64,000 bases of DNA from Leptasterias polaris (Eukaryota > Echinodermata > Asteroidea > Forcipulatida > Asteriidae), in assembly GCA_037783415.1 (NCBI GenBank), contig JAZGTN010000085.1, positions 2,041,501 through 2,105,500 on the forward strand, in the 5' to 3' direction. Below the pieces are notes generated by a model that did no database searches, was not told where the DNA came from, and was given only the letters and a program-made list of their open reading frames with translations. Of this stretch, positions 1-11,378 are shown piece after piece. Within the stretch, counting starts at the first letter, position 1; every line of letters begins with the position of its first letter. Position numbers and translations under genes: made by a program.

Positions 1-808
1 TGTCAATCTGTACAGACGGTTGTTCACCAACCAATTCCTCCCTCTCCGATGAAGGAACGATCGAGGCAATGTGGCTACATACTGGGCGTGGATGACACAT
101 ATCGGAAACGCGTTTGATTATTAGATGACGTCTCCACACACGACCATCCTCAAGTCGGACTGTTGCACAATACAGAGCAATTTGCTATGCGCATGAACAA
201 TTACAAGAAACATTTTTGTCTCATAATTGAACCTGCAAATTCTACGTGAAGGCGTGACCATGGACGCCGGGGCCACTCCTGTGGGTGATGTGGTGCGACT
301 GGTGGTGATTTTCGTGAGATCTGGCATGTCGAACACTGTATTTGACTTTATTCTCAATATCTTTTTCCATGCAGGGCCACCATACATAACTTCGGCCCAA
401 CGATTTCATACGTGAGACTCCAGGATGCGATTCGTGTAATTTCTCCACAAGAGTTTGCCGGCCCTGTATGGGGGAACAACACGTAACCCCCATAATATAC
501 AGCCGTCTTAGATGCTTAATTAATTCTGTATTACGACATATGTATGGTTTCATTGCTGTATTTGCACATTCTGCTTGCCAACCATTCATCACAAATGATC
601 GCACTTGTTACAGTACCGGGTATCGGCCTGTCCGAAGACGAATTTTCTCTGGGCTGACTGGAATTGACTCCGTGTAATCCATGACCATGACATAATCTGC
701 TGGGACTGGCACATGTAAAGGCGTTTGGGGTAATAGTAATCTGCTCAGCGCATCTGCATTACCATTTAATGGCCCTGCCCTGGTTTGTAGACCAACTAAA
801 GTAATCAT
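1..808 (-). pseudogene. Ty3/gypsy pol relic (RNase H end and integrase)
   Basis: This is the broken end of a Ty3/gypsy pol gene. Reading on the minus strand from 808, the motif GNADALSRL marks the C-terminal end of the RNase H region. It is followed by QVRSFVMNGWQ and the integrase zinc-binding region with HESHPGVSRMK and YVWWPCM. The HHCC finger is degraded, because the usual CxxC has become SVRHARS. The catalytic core begins as KMFLVIVHAHSK in another frame. An in-frame stop at 605-607 and a frameshift near 240 show that it is dead. The reading can be followed down to base 1, so the element continues out of the window. The SINE at 810 abuts its upstream side. Confidence 0.85.
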
Positions 809-809
809 A

Positions 810-1238
810 AGCGGATAAGAGCACCGGACTCAAGCTCTGGTGTTTCTGTTCAGCAGAGTGTGGGTTCGAGTCCCGGTCGTGACACTTGTGTCCTTATTAA
901 GCAAGACACTTAACCATTATTGCTTCGTCCTTCGGATGGGACGTAAAGCCGTTGGTCCCGTGTGTTGTGTGATGCACGTAAAGAACCCAGTGCACTTATC
1001 GAAAAGAGAAGGGGTTTGCCCCGGTGTTCCTGGTTTGATTGGCTGCATATTGCGCCACAGCACCTTGTAAACCATTACATGGTGCTATGTAAAGAAATAG
1101 GTCTCCAAATTCAAAAAGTAGCTCCACATAATATATACCTTGCAGGAAAATACTGACTGTTGAAGCGCCTTGAGCGTCACTGAGTGACGGATATGAGCGC
1201 TATATAAGAAGCCACTATTATTATTATTATTTTTATTA
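810..1238 (+). mobile_element. tRNA-Leu-derived SINE, nearly full length
   Basis: The head is tRNA-like. It has a perfect B box (GGTTCGAGTCCC at about 853-864), a CAA anticodon context (ggactCAAgctctgg) and a variable arm, as in tRNA-Leu; the first bases of the tRNA are missing. A long body follows, containing a segment of the kind conserved in animal SINEs (TCCTTCGGATGGGACGTAAA at about 929-948). The 3' end runs AAGCGCCTTGAG...GAGCGCTATATAAGAAG and closes in an ATT microsatellite. The same tail pattern ends the CR1/L2 LINE at 30206 on the other strand. SINEs depend on a LINE for mobility, so this element probably used a CR1/L2-type enzyme. No clear target duplication was found. Confidence 0.9.
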
Positions 1239-2939
1239 AGTGCCAATCGCTGAATTAGTTTCATTGTTTAATTGATCTTGTTGTTTTTACTGTAAATCAT
1301 GTGCAATTCAGCCCTTGGCTGCGATGCTTGATGTTAATAAACCATTATGAATGAATGCATGAATAGGTGATACCTTAGGGGTATCATTCGCCCTTCACGG
1401 AATAAACAAAGCAACGGTTTCTGATCGGTAGTTATCTCAAACCTCCTACCGCACACATACTAGTGAAACGTTTTCAATCCAAATACCATTGCTATTATCA
1501 TTTCCTTGTCGAGTTGCGAATACGCTCTGGCGGAGACAGGGATCGTGATGATGCGTACGTAATTGGATGTTCTGTTCCTTCGGACATTCGGTTGGCTATA
1601 ATAGTGTTGCACCCACACCATATGGACTGGCATCACATGATAACACTAACCCCTTCTCTGGGTTGTAATGCACAAGAACTTGAGCTGCCACTCACTAGTC
1701 CTTTTACATTTGCCGATTGCTTTCTCTTGGGCTGTGTCCCATGACAAGCGTTTTTTTTTATTTCTCAACTTACAGTGCAACGAGGCAATGAGCGACGACA
1801 AGTTGGGCAACAACTTTGCTTAGTTGAGATTGCCCAGCAGGTAAAGGATTTTGACACAGTGACATTACGGGGAACTGGCGCATCTTGTATCGCTTACACT
1901 TTCTCCGCAGTGGGATGCAAGCCGGCTGCATTTATGCGATGTCCAAGGTAGACTATCCTATGGTGCGAAGAACCATAAGTTCTCCCGCTGCCGGAGGCCT
2001 GCACTTTGTAGTCTGGTAAGTACCCGATCAAGATTAGCGATGTGCTCTGTTTCGGAATTACATGTAACAAGGAATATCATCAAAGAATATCATCATTTGT
2101 CTGCTAACAAACTTTCATTGGTCCGTTGAAAAATGGAGGGTGCATATGAAAATCCATTAGGCATTATCGTAGACTGGAAAAGTTCACGGCACAGGACCAT
2201 GGAGGATAAGAATTGTCTTTCTTTCGTATATTATCTCCATTTATAATTCAAGAATAATTCGTGGACCCAGCAATTTTTGCCTTCCGCAACCAACAATTTG
2301 GTCTCTGGTATGGTGTTCCATAATACATTATGTGCCACCTTTATCCATTTATATCACACTATCTATATTGTGTAATGACGCAAGTTTATACATGTTTTTA
2401 ATCAGTTTGAAAAATTTCTTTAAATAAACAAACACTCGGCTGAGTCTGGTACACAATTCTCTCGGTCTAAAAAAGAATTCGCACTTTAGCATGGCCCCGT
2501 TATTGTATTACGCAAGCAAATGTATCAATACGTGATGATATTCAACGTTACTTTAAAGCTTAATCAACAAACCATCGCCTCTAGTACCTCTGAGGCGACT
2601 TAGGCTCGATTATAATGATATTTTAGCTTCATATCCGGGTGTATTACGATTTCCTAAAACATACTGTAGCCAACAGCTAATGATAATGTGAAATGTAACA
2701 AATTACGTGACACATAATGCAGAGTTAATTGGTCAAAAGGGAAAGAGAAAAGAGACGTAACTTTTAAATAATGCCCGATGACGTTAAACGAATACTTGGT
2801 AGCTTTAGATGTATCAAGCCCGACATTTCGATATTATGCTGCTTTACAGTTGTATAAACAGTTTTTAAAGAACATGCGGTTGTTGGACACTGTAGGCCTA
2901 CTATTTGATCCCAACATTCAGAAAGCAAAACCCCCAAAG
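1239..2939. other. No gene seen; AT-rich intergenic DNA
   Basis: No coding region with recognisable similarity is visible. A stretch at about 1311-1366 (gatgttaataaaccattatgaatgaatg) resembles the short-repeat 3' end of an L2/CR1-type element but is too short to assign. A 93-codon open frame at 1463-1744 has no recognisable motif and no splice signals. Confidence 0.5.
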
Positions 2940-3835
2940 TTTCGAGTCGCTGACATGCACGTCCAGTTCGTCTTACGCCACTCCAACTCTCCCCATCAGT
3001 ACTACGGATCTGACATCTCTGAACCCCTGTTTTACCTTTTTATTTTAAGTCTGTGAGTCGAGGAAGTCCTCCATTTCGGAGCGTGACGGCCTTGGTCAGA
3101 GTTGTCGCCTTCTGGGAAATATGTGACGTTGGAGTTGCTCGGCACCCAGAGAGTTGCGGAATGCATCCACCGCCAAGTCCTCCCGCGCCTGGACGGGTAA
3201 CTTGGGGCATAGCTCTTGAACACAAATCGGCGAAGTGACTGCCCCAAACTGCTGAGTGACTCCGCCCGACCTCTGGTGCGCATGGATTGTTGGGCCCTAT
3301 ACAGTGGCATCTGGGCCGCGACCCCAAATTGTTCCTCAAAATACTCTTAAATGGAAGAGTACCTTTTGCGTGCCAGGAGAGCCATGTCGCCCAAGGGCTC
3401 TATGCCAACCCTCGCAGGTGTGACGCCAGAAACATCGCCTTCCCTGTTTCGCCCCGTTGGTTAATCGTGGTGACGCTTTCGAAGTGAATCAGATTGTCAG
3501 ACTACGAGGAGACTCCGTCAAATTTGTTTGGGAGCATAATTGGTTTGCAGGTCTCTGATGAAACCGCCGCGGCGGTTTCTCCGACGTGGACATGCGGTCG
3601 CTCGTCTCGGTCTCTAGTCGGGTTTGGTCCTCTCGCCATTATGTGGTATTCCCACGTTGGTTCGGCCAGGAGACTGGTTGCTGGCAGCCGACTTCGAACC
3701 CATGTGTGGTGCACGGCCCCGCCCCATCAAGGTGCACCTTCCTTAGTTTACCTCTCGGCGTCGCCCCATAGAGTTGAACCGAACGGGGCTGATACGGCGT
3801 CTCTGCCCGTGTGGAGAATTTGGCCCCGGTTGGGA
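2940..3835 (-). pseudogene. Gypsy family A gag and leader relic, copy 1
   Basis: This stretch aligns base by base, with many substitutions and indels, to 62645-63545 near the other end of the window and in the same orientation. The better-preserved copy encodes a Ty3/gypsy capsid-type gag (LPNKFDGVSSWADYLIQFES, then AESLSSLGE, then DLAVEAFRNSL). In this copy the frame is broken several times (for example PNKFDGVSS then a run of changed residues near 3502-3560), so no protein is made. The leader upstream of gag (about 3561-3835 on the plus strand) is also shared. Its overlap with long open frames on both strands reflects high GC content, not genes. Confidence 0.75.
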
Positions 3836-4045
3836 CCGGACATCTGGCGTACATGCGTGCGGAGCATGGATGCATGTCGGCCGGGACTGCTCCGAGTGGG
3901 TCCGTGCGTCCGGCGCGCATGCGTGGGTGGCGTGGGGCTGCTCCACAGGAGATTGAGTCTTGAGTGCGTGATTGTATGTCGGACGGGGGTGTACGCACAT
4001 CAGTGTCTAGTGCGTGGGTGTGTGCGGGACGGTTTGAGCCATAAA
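3836..4045. other. GC-rich segment unique to family A copy 1
   Basis: This segment has no match in the second family A copy, where LTR sequence follows instead. It is rich in CpG and in short repeats of gcgtg and catgcg type. It may be a different leader variant or unrelated inserted DNA. No coding function can be supported. Confidence 0.4.
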
Positions 4046-4283
4046 CTTTACATAAATCAAGAAGGAGGAAACAAGGGGACGCCTCTCTTGCCAGCGGGTT
4101 TCCCGATCGATCGGCAGGGGCGGCCAGCGGTGCTCCGCGATGGAGTCGTGCTGGTTCCCCCTACCTTCTAGTAGAGCCCCATACCCACAGTGTTGTGTGA
4201 GCCGGCGTAAGCAACACATTATGCGGTTGTCTTTCCCTGTTGCTGAATGCGGGTGTTAAACTTATATCGCTAAACGATTACTG
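4046..4283 (-). mobile_element. Family A LTR fragment, copy 1
   Basis: The segment begins aatcaagaaggaggaaac and ends ctaaacgattac. It matches 63770-64000, and its first part matches 61508-61577 and 61874-61925. All three contain gatcggcaggggcggccagc followed by ggtgctcc...gtcgtgctgg. Three copies around gag pieces fit an LTR-internal sequence, although no complete LTR with both ends is present in the window. Confidence 0.6.
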
Positions 4284-4439
4284 AGGGTAGTGGGTTGCAA
4301 TAATCCTTAGCTGGTGCTACAAGGCTTGATATCAGTTTTTGTGTGTCAGCACCACAAACACTTAGCAAAATAGCTCTCTGCTCACCAGCATCCTTTACCT
4401 CGTGTTTCACAAACTGCTTCTCGTTCCACTTGCGCAAAC

Positions 4440-5335
4440 GTTGACAACTTTTGGCAACAATGAGTGAAACGAGTTGGTTAAACAAAACAAAAATTGTTCG
4501 GCTGAAGCCCAAACAACTCAACTAATTTGAACAAAAAACAATAGGTGTACGGCTTTAGCACGAACAACTTAAAATCTCTAACAATAACAAAGCCGGACAC
4601 CTTAAACAAAAAAAACATTGCAAAAACAATAGGTGTTCGGCTGCAGCCCGATCACCTAAAAAACAACTCGAACGAAAACAAGAGGTGTTCGGTTGTAGCC
4701 CTAACACCAAGAAAACTCGAACAATAACAATATGTTTTCGGCTGAAGCTGTAATCAAACAACACAGAAAAAAGAAGCACAAAAACACAACAAAACTCGGA
4801 CTAAACGAATTGGTGTTCGGCCCAAACAACTAAACAAATTCGAACAAAAACATTAGGTGCACGGCTTGAGTCCGAATAATAAAAAAACCAAAACAAAACC
4901 CAACAAAACTCAAAAATAAACAAGAGGTGTTTGGCTGTAGCCCGAACACGTAAACAAATCGAACAATAACAACATATTTTCGGCTGAAGCCGAACTCTTA
5001 AAACTCGAACAATAACTAGAAGTTTCGGCTGAAGGCCGAACACCCCCCAAAAAGAAGAAACAATAAATAAATACATTTAAAAAAGCTCGGACTAAAAAGA
5101 TTGTTGTTTGGCTGTAGCCCGAACAACTAAACAAATTCGAACAAAAACAATAGGTGCATGGCTTTTGCCCGAACAACTTAAACAACTCGAACAATAACAA
5201 AAGCTGAACACCTTTACAAATAAAAAAACAAAAAAACAATAAAAACAACTAGAAATTAAACAAGATGTTTTCGGCGTTTGCCCGAATACCTAAAATTTAA
5301 ACAAGGGCCTTCGAACTGTCCGCGACGCAAAACTC
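4440..5335. repeat. Minisatellite with dyad-symmetric units
   Basis: About a dozen diverged units share the pattern aactcgaacaa(t/a)aacaa followed by an inverted pair such as gtgttcggctg.agcccgaacac. Spacing varies around 60-75 bp. Each unit could fold into a small hairpin (ttcggctgtagcccgaa). Open frames on the minus strand that read as hydrophobic Leu/Phe/Val-rich peptides are a by-product of the A/C-rich repeat. Confidence 0.85.
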
Positions 5336-5397
5336 GAATAAAATAATTTGTTTAATTTGGTGGTGCGTTGGTGAGGTTACCCCTTCCGTCCCCAGTC

Positions 5398-5420
5398 CCC
5401 CCCCCCCCCCCCCCCCCCCG
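5398..5420. repeat. Poly-C tract
   Basis: An almost pure run of about 23 C is followed by gtcccccc. Similar G or C runs occur at 26068, 26224, 29297, 29346, 40581, 45607 and 53699. Such tracts are prone to length errors in assembly. Confidence 0.9.
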
Positions 5421-6600
5421 TCCCCCCAAACGGAAGTACGACATTTTTTTTTCTCGTCTGCAATTTAAAACAACATAAACTGTTGCTGTTTAGTTTATTA
5501 CTAGCGGGTTAAGTGGGCTAATTTGTTTAATTAAAAACTTCGTTTCCTACCTGCTTTCGCTGAAGTTATGTCTGGTATTTGTGTTGACAGTTCCATTGAA
5601 ACTGTGCTGATCTATCAACATAAATTGTAAAATAAAAAGGGTTGTTATTTCATTTAAGCTCATACATAATACATGTTGGGTCTTCTGCTAAGAGGCTTAA
5701 TACTCCTGTCATAGATCTTTCAGCCCACCCTCTAACCAAACCTAAAACGCTAAGTTTTCAAAGTACGAGCAAGTAATAACACTTTGATTACAAATATCGT
5801 CCCTATACATTTCGCATATTGCTCTTATATACTTCACCTCATTCATAATTGTTTTGAATTACTATGATACAAAATGGTGCTTACCAAATAATTAATTCGT
5901 CTAGATATGATGCTTTGAAAATGACAAGTAAAAATATAACAAACAAACAAAATAAAAAATAAAAAAATGAACAATTTTCATTCCAGTACGTTGCGACACA
6001 AGGCACACTACCTGTTGATATTGAGAGGTTTTGGCACCAAAATTTACGCGAAATCATCTTGAAAATCCATAAATTGATATAAGGAATACGGTAAAGTGTG
6101 TCAGAGCAATATGAGTTGTTTATAAGTGAGCGATATTTTCAATTAAAGTTTGCACATAACACATTAAGACCGATGTTAAGAGATAGCCATGACAGCCTAA
6201 CATGGTGGGCTTTAGTTATTCAATATAATGCTTTAAAAATGGAGAAAAAAATCCCCTCTTCAACCAAGCAAAATTGATTACATGCATTGGTCAATTTGTT
6301 TATAATTGTCTTCCCGTTGTTATTTCCTTTATTTGGAATTATTTGTTTTTGAAAGTGACTTCCCGTTAACATTGAAACCGTCGCGGATTGCCAAACCAAT
6401 CGGATCCGGTGTTTCGTTTAAGTCATCGTGATTTAAAAGGAGACCCACGCTAATGACTGAGTGATTGGCGTACATTGAGAACTAACTTTTGCTTTCAGCT
6501 TCTGGGGACCTTTGTTTTAACAAATGCGCTACCGATATTAAATGACGTAGTTTTTCATAATCTTGTAAACATTTGAGTATTCTGCAACATTTATAACATC
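5421..6600. other. No gene seen; intergenic or intron DNA
   Basis: AT-rich DNA without a recognisable coding region. It lies downstream of the donor site of the PAN-domain exon at 6638-7048 on the minus strand, so it may be part of that gene's first intron. Confidence 0.4.
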
Positions 6601-6637
6601 AATTTGCTTAACATTGAGCAAAAAGGTGAGAACTTAC

Positions 6638-7048
6638 TAGTTTGGTAGTTGCTTCGGCTTGTGATGTTTCTTGTTCTGTCTTGGTTGTCATCATCGTTTC
6701 TGCAGGGAGTGGTTTGGCTTTGTTTGATGAGCTACCAAAGTAGGAAAAGCCGTCATCTTGCTTATAGCTATCAGGAAAATCCTCTTTGCTTGCGTCGTTG
6801 AGCTGACATATACCACCGATGTCTTCATGATTGAATGACAAACAGCGACTGTGTCTCCAGCAAAGCATCATACACTGAATCCGAATTGTCCCTGATTGAT
6901 TCAGGAACGAGTGACCGATCAGTGCGTGGTGCTGGTGTGGTAGGAAAATGCTTCCACGGGACCCGATGGTGCAACTAGTCTCAGTCGCTGATGCCTCATA
7001 GGACACCCATGCAACCATCGCAATGGCGAACGGTATCATAATATTCAT
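6638..7048 (-). CDS. Secreted PAN/apple-domain protein, first coding exon
   Basis: This exon encodes 137 residues. Residues 1-21 (MNIMIPFAIAMVAWVSYEASA) are a typical signal peptide with an ASA cleavage site, which is why the Met at 7048 is preferred over the one at 7120. Residues about 26-104 form a PAN/apple-like module with cysteines at 26, 59, 63, 69 and 81 and the core IQCMMLCWRHSRCLSFNH. Residues 105-137 are a Thr/Glu/Lys-rich linker (TTKTEQETSQAEATT). The exon ends in phase 0 at a consensus donor (CTA, then GTAAGT). PAN modules bind protein or carbohydrate and in invertebrates occur in secreted lectin-like proteins, sometimes with fibrinogen domains. The following exons would lie below 6638 and were not found before base 1, so the gene is either truncated by repeats or continues outside. 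Confidence 0.7.
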
Positions 7049-7129
7049 ATTTGACTTTTGGTGCGCCTGTCCACAAACTGTCGACCCCGGCTCAACAGTG
7101 AAAATGACGCAGTTCTTCAAATGATGGGT

Positions 7130-9700
7130 AAAGTATTATTGTCAAGCAGCGATGAACAATTACAGAGCAGGGGTTTATATCTCATCTTTTGTACAAAGAC
7201 TTGAAGCCGATGAAACCATTAACTCCCTTTTACAGAAGAAGGAAACGTTTTATTTATTTGGTAGTTTTGCTTCGGAAATCCAGTCGTACCTTTTATATTT
7301 CACCTGTTAGCAACCACTATGATTTCAGAAGATGTTGTGCCTACTAGCTTGTAGTTGACAAACACCGATGTCCAACGGTTGCCATTCGTCTTGAAAAAGC
7401 TGTATTGCAAGTAAAAATATAGATCTGACTTTTCAAACAAAATTGATTGAGCCGCGTTTTCCTTCGAAAGGAAATGCAAGGTATCACTCTAAAAAAAGAG
7501 AGTAAAATTTGGTTGATGTTTAAAGCTGCTGGGTATTAAAAAATGGGTAGGAAATCAAATAGCACGATACCGAGGCTCAAATCTCTCAAGAAATGTGTAA
7601 ACAAACCTCAAGCAGTTTAACTTTTGCAAAACAAGTGATAAGAAGTAACTGAAATTGAGGTAACCTGCTCTACATGGAAATTGTTTTCCCGCAATGCAAG
7701 TGCGTACCATCACTCGTGCAAAGCAGATCATATGTTTATGTATATGTTTTTATGTTTATGTATCCAAAGTTGCAAGAAAGACTTTGGCTTTAAAGTAGTT
7801 ATTTTGTTCGAGACTTTATGACTTAAGAAGCCATTAATTGCTGGAACTTCATTGACTTTTAATCGTTCTTATTTTATAGCGAGTGTCGTTTGTAGTCATG
7901 TGTACCAGGCCTAAGAATGGACATCGGTTGGACCTGTTGGAAAAGATACCACTTGGTATCGAAATAAAATGAATAAATAAATAACTTTAGAAATCTTTTC
8001 AATTGCTTATGCGAATATTTTACAATTTTGATGATCACTCAATGAAGTTGACTATGGTATCATACTAAAATAATTTGTATATAATTTGAATTTGTGTAAC
8101 ATTTTAAATATTATATAAGTGTATGTTATGTTGTTTTTTTCTTTTTGTACGGGATTACGGAGCCTCTTAAAGGGACATGAGGAGGGGGGAAAAATGAGAG
8201 ATAAAAAAATATATATATAAAAAAGTACAAGGCCCATTGGTGCCATCGAACGTATAATTTGCCCTTGTTGCTAGTTTATATTTGGCGAATCTTGTTTATT
8301 TGGAAGTATACATTTATGTTTTATTTTAATTTTTAATTTTTTTAAATATTCGTTTCCAATGGACCCGCACATCTCGTGCTCCCGACGCAGCAAGGTGTCA
8401 GAATGCATTTTAAAAACATCGCAAACAAGACTCGCCAAACATAAACTTCCAAAAAACAAGACTTGCCAAACATATGTTTTTTGTGTGTTTTTTCATTAAC
8501 CTCTAAATTGTTTCAGTTTAGCCTCTCAATTTTTTTTTTTTCCCTCACGGATTTTTCTTTGTTTTCCTCTCAAATTGTTTTCACTCACCAATTTATTTAT
8601 TAGATTTACCTTTTATTTTATTATTTTTATCATTCTTCATATTGTCCATTGAGGTACATACAAATTAAACATTCAGAATATGGACACTTCCCAATGGGAA
8701 TTGTTTTTACCAAATTTTTTTTCTCTTGAGCGTTAAGTATTACAAAACCTCATATTAAGAACACCACAACAGATACGTACAAGATCTTTGCACCTTGTAA
8801 AGGCACTTGGCTCATTTTACAAATCTTACACAGAGTGTGACTCCATTTGAATTTACTTCTGTTCAAGACCGGAAGTTGGAAAAAACCACCACAATTTAAT
8901 ACAAGCATATCTTATTAACCAAACGTGTCCATAACGTGTTTGAAAGACGCACACAATTTTGAGAACTATCGCATACATACAACGGATATAGCATACACAC
9001 ATATTATATTATCGAATATTGCAACGTTTGACACGCCATCAATGATGACTCCATCTTAAATTTTCCTTTTACAATCACGTGAACAGCAATATTAATGGCT
9101 TAATTTATATATTTGTTAATCCGCTTTTCGGATTGTTGGGGTGTTTATTTGTTTGTTTGTTTGATTGTTTGTTTTATTGATTGATTGATTGTTTGTAATT
9201 GTTATAGTTTTATTACTAAAACTTGATCAACCAACTGATGATCAAAATAATGTAATTTTCTTGGTCTGACTGCACCACGCAAAAGTCGTGTCTCTGCAGT
9301 GTTTTATGGGCCCCTCTAGCGGCAGCTGTGCATCGTCATAATAATTGCTGAGCAAGTTCAGTTGGCTGACTAGGGTCGACTAGACTTAATTAACCATAGT
9401 CGATCTTACATGTCACTCGAACGCTGCATGTTTGAACCAGCTAGTCCAACTGGATCAACCTAGCTCCGAAGCACTGTTTCTCTATCCAACTAGGGAAGAC
9501 GTCACTTTGTCAAGATGTCGTTTTGGGCCAATACATTTATTTCACCTCGATACGTCGTCGCCCTGTTGGGTGCCGAACCTTACTATACTGAATCAATCGA
9601 GTAAACGCGTTCGAGTGATACACAGACCACGCATGCGTGATTTATTTAACTGAAACACGTGAGCACAAATACTATATTTTCCTATAGGTTTTCTCTTGAA
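7130..9700. other. No gene seen; AT-rich DNA with a truncated MITE end
   Basis: The segment 8157-8180 (ttacggagcctcttaaaggg) matches the terminus of the complete MITE at 20880-21702, so a truncated copy lies here. Near 7906-7980 a sequence ending aataaaatgaataaataaata resembles a retroposon 3' end. A (TTTG/TTGA)n stretch lies at 9140-9200. Around 9390-9630 the pair gtcactcgaacgc and gcgttcgagtgata form a short inverted repeat of uncertain origin. No coding gene is supported. Confidence 0.5.
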
Positions 9701-10519
9701 ATAAAGGTTCCTGTCCAAAAACTAATAATGATGTTTGCTTTATCATGTACGTCTGTTTGCATTTAACTTAATGTAATGTTATCTTTATAAGTCGCGTTTA
9801 CAAGGCACCATGTGTTATTCTAATCAGTAGCTTTATTTCATCCCGACCAAAGAATATGGACAGACACCGGACGGTTCGATGGTGTTAATTTACTATTCAT
9901 CTCAGTTGTTATTTATTTGAAGGGTTCTACATTCCCCTTTTGCAAACAATTTCTGACCAAAGTTGGTGTTGTCTTAGCTTAACATAATACGTCCCCCACT
10001 TATAAACTATTTTCCACTCTGATCAAAATTTCCATTGACTTGAAGTTGGAGGGTTGGGGTTAGGGTATTGCATAACACACTACAGTATATTTGCTGTAAT
10101 TTTAAATTGTTAAGAAAACCCCCAATAATTGATTTTAGGCCAATACTTTGAGCTTCAAATAATTTATTGTTATTAGACAGTATGGCGGGTTGCCTGGGGG
10201 CAAGAGAGTTAGATTGCTTCGTGGTCGGAAGTTGGTACAATTAAATTGCCCATTGGTCTTTGCCGTGGCAATCGATTTACGACTTGTTTCTCCTGGCAGT
10301 CCCCCTCGGACAGATCAGTTGTTCCACATGGCAACATATACTTCACTTTTGTTTGAGTAGTCCTCGTGTTAAACTGTTCTATTGCGCTGTTAAGTAAATC
10401 AGTTTGTTTAAAGTCCTCTCTGCTTCGTTTGCTGTTATTCTAGATTTTTTTTGCCTATTATATTAGAGTTATTTGTTGTTTCGCTTTCTGTACGCGTGTT
10501 CACACGTTTTTGCTTGATT

Positions 10520-11238
10520 ATGCCTCGCTCAAAGCGTACTTTTGCCGCCCCAAAGTCGACAGCGGTCTTTGGGAGGCCTAAGCGGCAGAAGCGTGGCCCA
10601 TCCGGGCGATCCTCTACGGCCACCACGGCGAGTGCGTCTTATGTTGCTTCGGCCTCATCCTCTACTCCTGATGTCAACATGGAGGATCTAACTGTTCCAG
10701 TTATTTCGAGTCAGCAAAGGTCTGCTGCGGTGTCAGCTGCACCAGTCACCTCTGGAATCGGTGAGTTACATTCTGGTTTAAATTTTAGTTAGTTATCACC
10801 GCAACAGATTTGGTTGCTCAGTCCCCACTGCTTAGCGTTTACGATGAGCTTGGGGCTGAAATTGGTAAGGCGAGTTTGTTGAATTTGGCTCCTTGTTGCA
10901 GCCTGTTCCTAGCGATTCCGTCAATTATTGCGTTTTTATGGTAGGTCCGCAAGAGTCCCCAGCTTGGCATCTCAGGCCGCATAAGCAGCGCGGCGTATCA
11001 CGTCAATTGAACTGTGGACCTCAGCTTTAGTTATTTTGCCTCATTTTGTCTAGATCGTCACCCTGGGCAAGCGATACATTTGCTGAAATATGCTAATATT
11101 GTTCGTTCTGCCTACAGGGGAACTGGCTTTGGCTGGCGCGATTCCGATATCAATTTCAGATTGAGGCAATTCAAGCCCGTATGCCATCCCGCTCTTGAGC
11201 TACCATTGACGCTGATCGTTGTGACTCACTTTGGTTAG
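10520..11238 (+). pseudogene. Relic of a spliced ORF1, possibly a DIRS/tyrosine-recombinase retroelement
   Basis: Exon 1 (10520-10760) starts at ATG with MPRSKRTF and a basic, nuclear-signal-like stretch (GRPKRQKRG). It continues as a Ser/Ala/Thr-rich low-complexity region and ends in phase 1 at a good donor (ATCG, GTGAGT). A second exon (10808-10864) joins in frame and reads DLVAQSPLLSVYDELGAEIG before another donor (GTAAGG). Further on, 11020-11180 reads ASFCLDRHPGQAIHLLKYAN and then FGWRDSDINFRLRQ. This resembles, from memory of the family, the ORF1 helical region found in DIRS-like elements. No recombinase or reverse transcriptase is visible. An alternative is the 5' part of an unrelated host gene. 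Confidence 0.35.
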
Positions 11239-11378
11239 GGGAAAAATGACGAAGAGCCTGTCTTTGGGTATATTCAGAACGAAACAAACTAAAAAGCAAG
11301 TGACAGTTCAAAGGTCCAGACGCTCCACTTATAGTCACATAGGTTGGCGTGGTTTCCTTGGTTGTTACTGTGGTGTCC

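Noticed and set aside
810..890. A functional tRNA-Leu gene
   Set aside because: The 5' acceptor strand is missing and the sequence continues into a SINE body and LINE-like tail.
3494..4171. Open frame of 225 codons on the plus strand
   Set aside because: It crosses the antisense of the family A gag and leader and a GC-rich segment. Composition is skewed and no domain is visible, so it is a by-product of high GC content.
4555..5248. Leu/Phe/Val-rich open frames on the minus strand that resemble membrane proteins
   Set aside because: They are translations of the A/C-rich minisatellite; the apparent hydrophobicity follows from the repeat.
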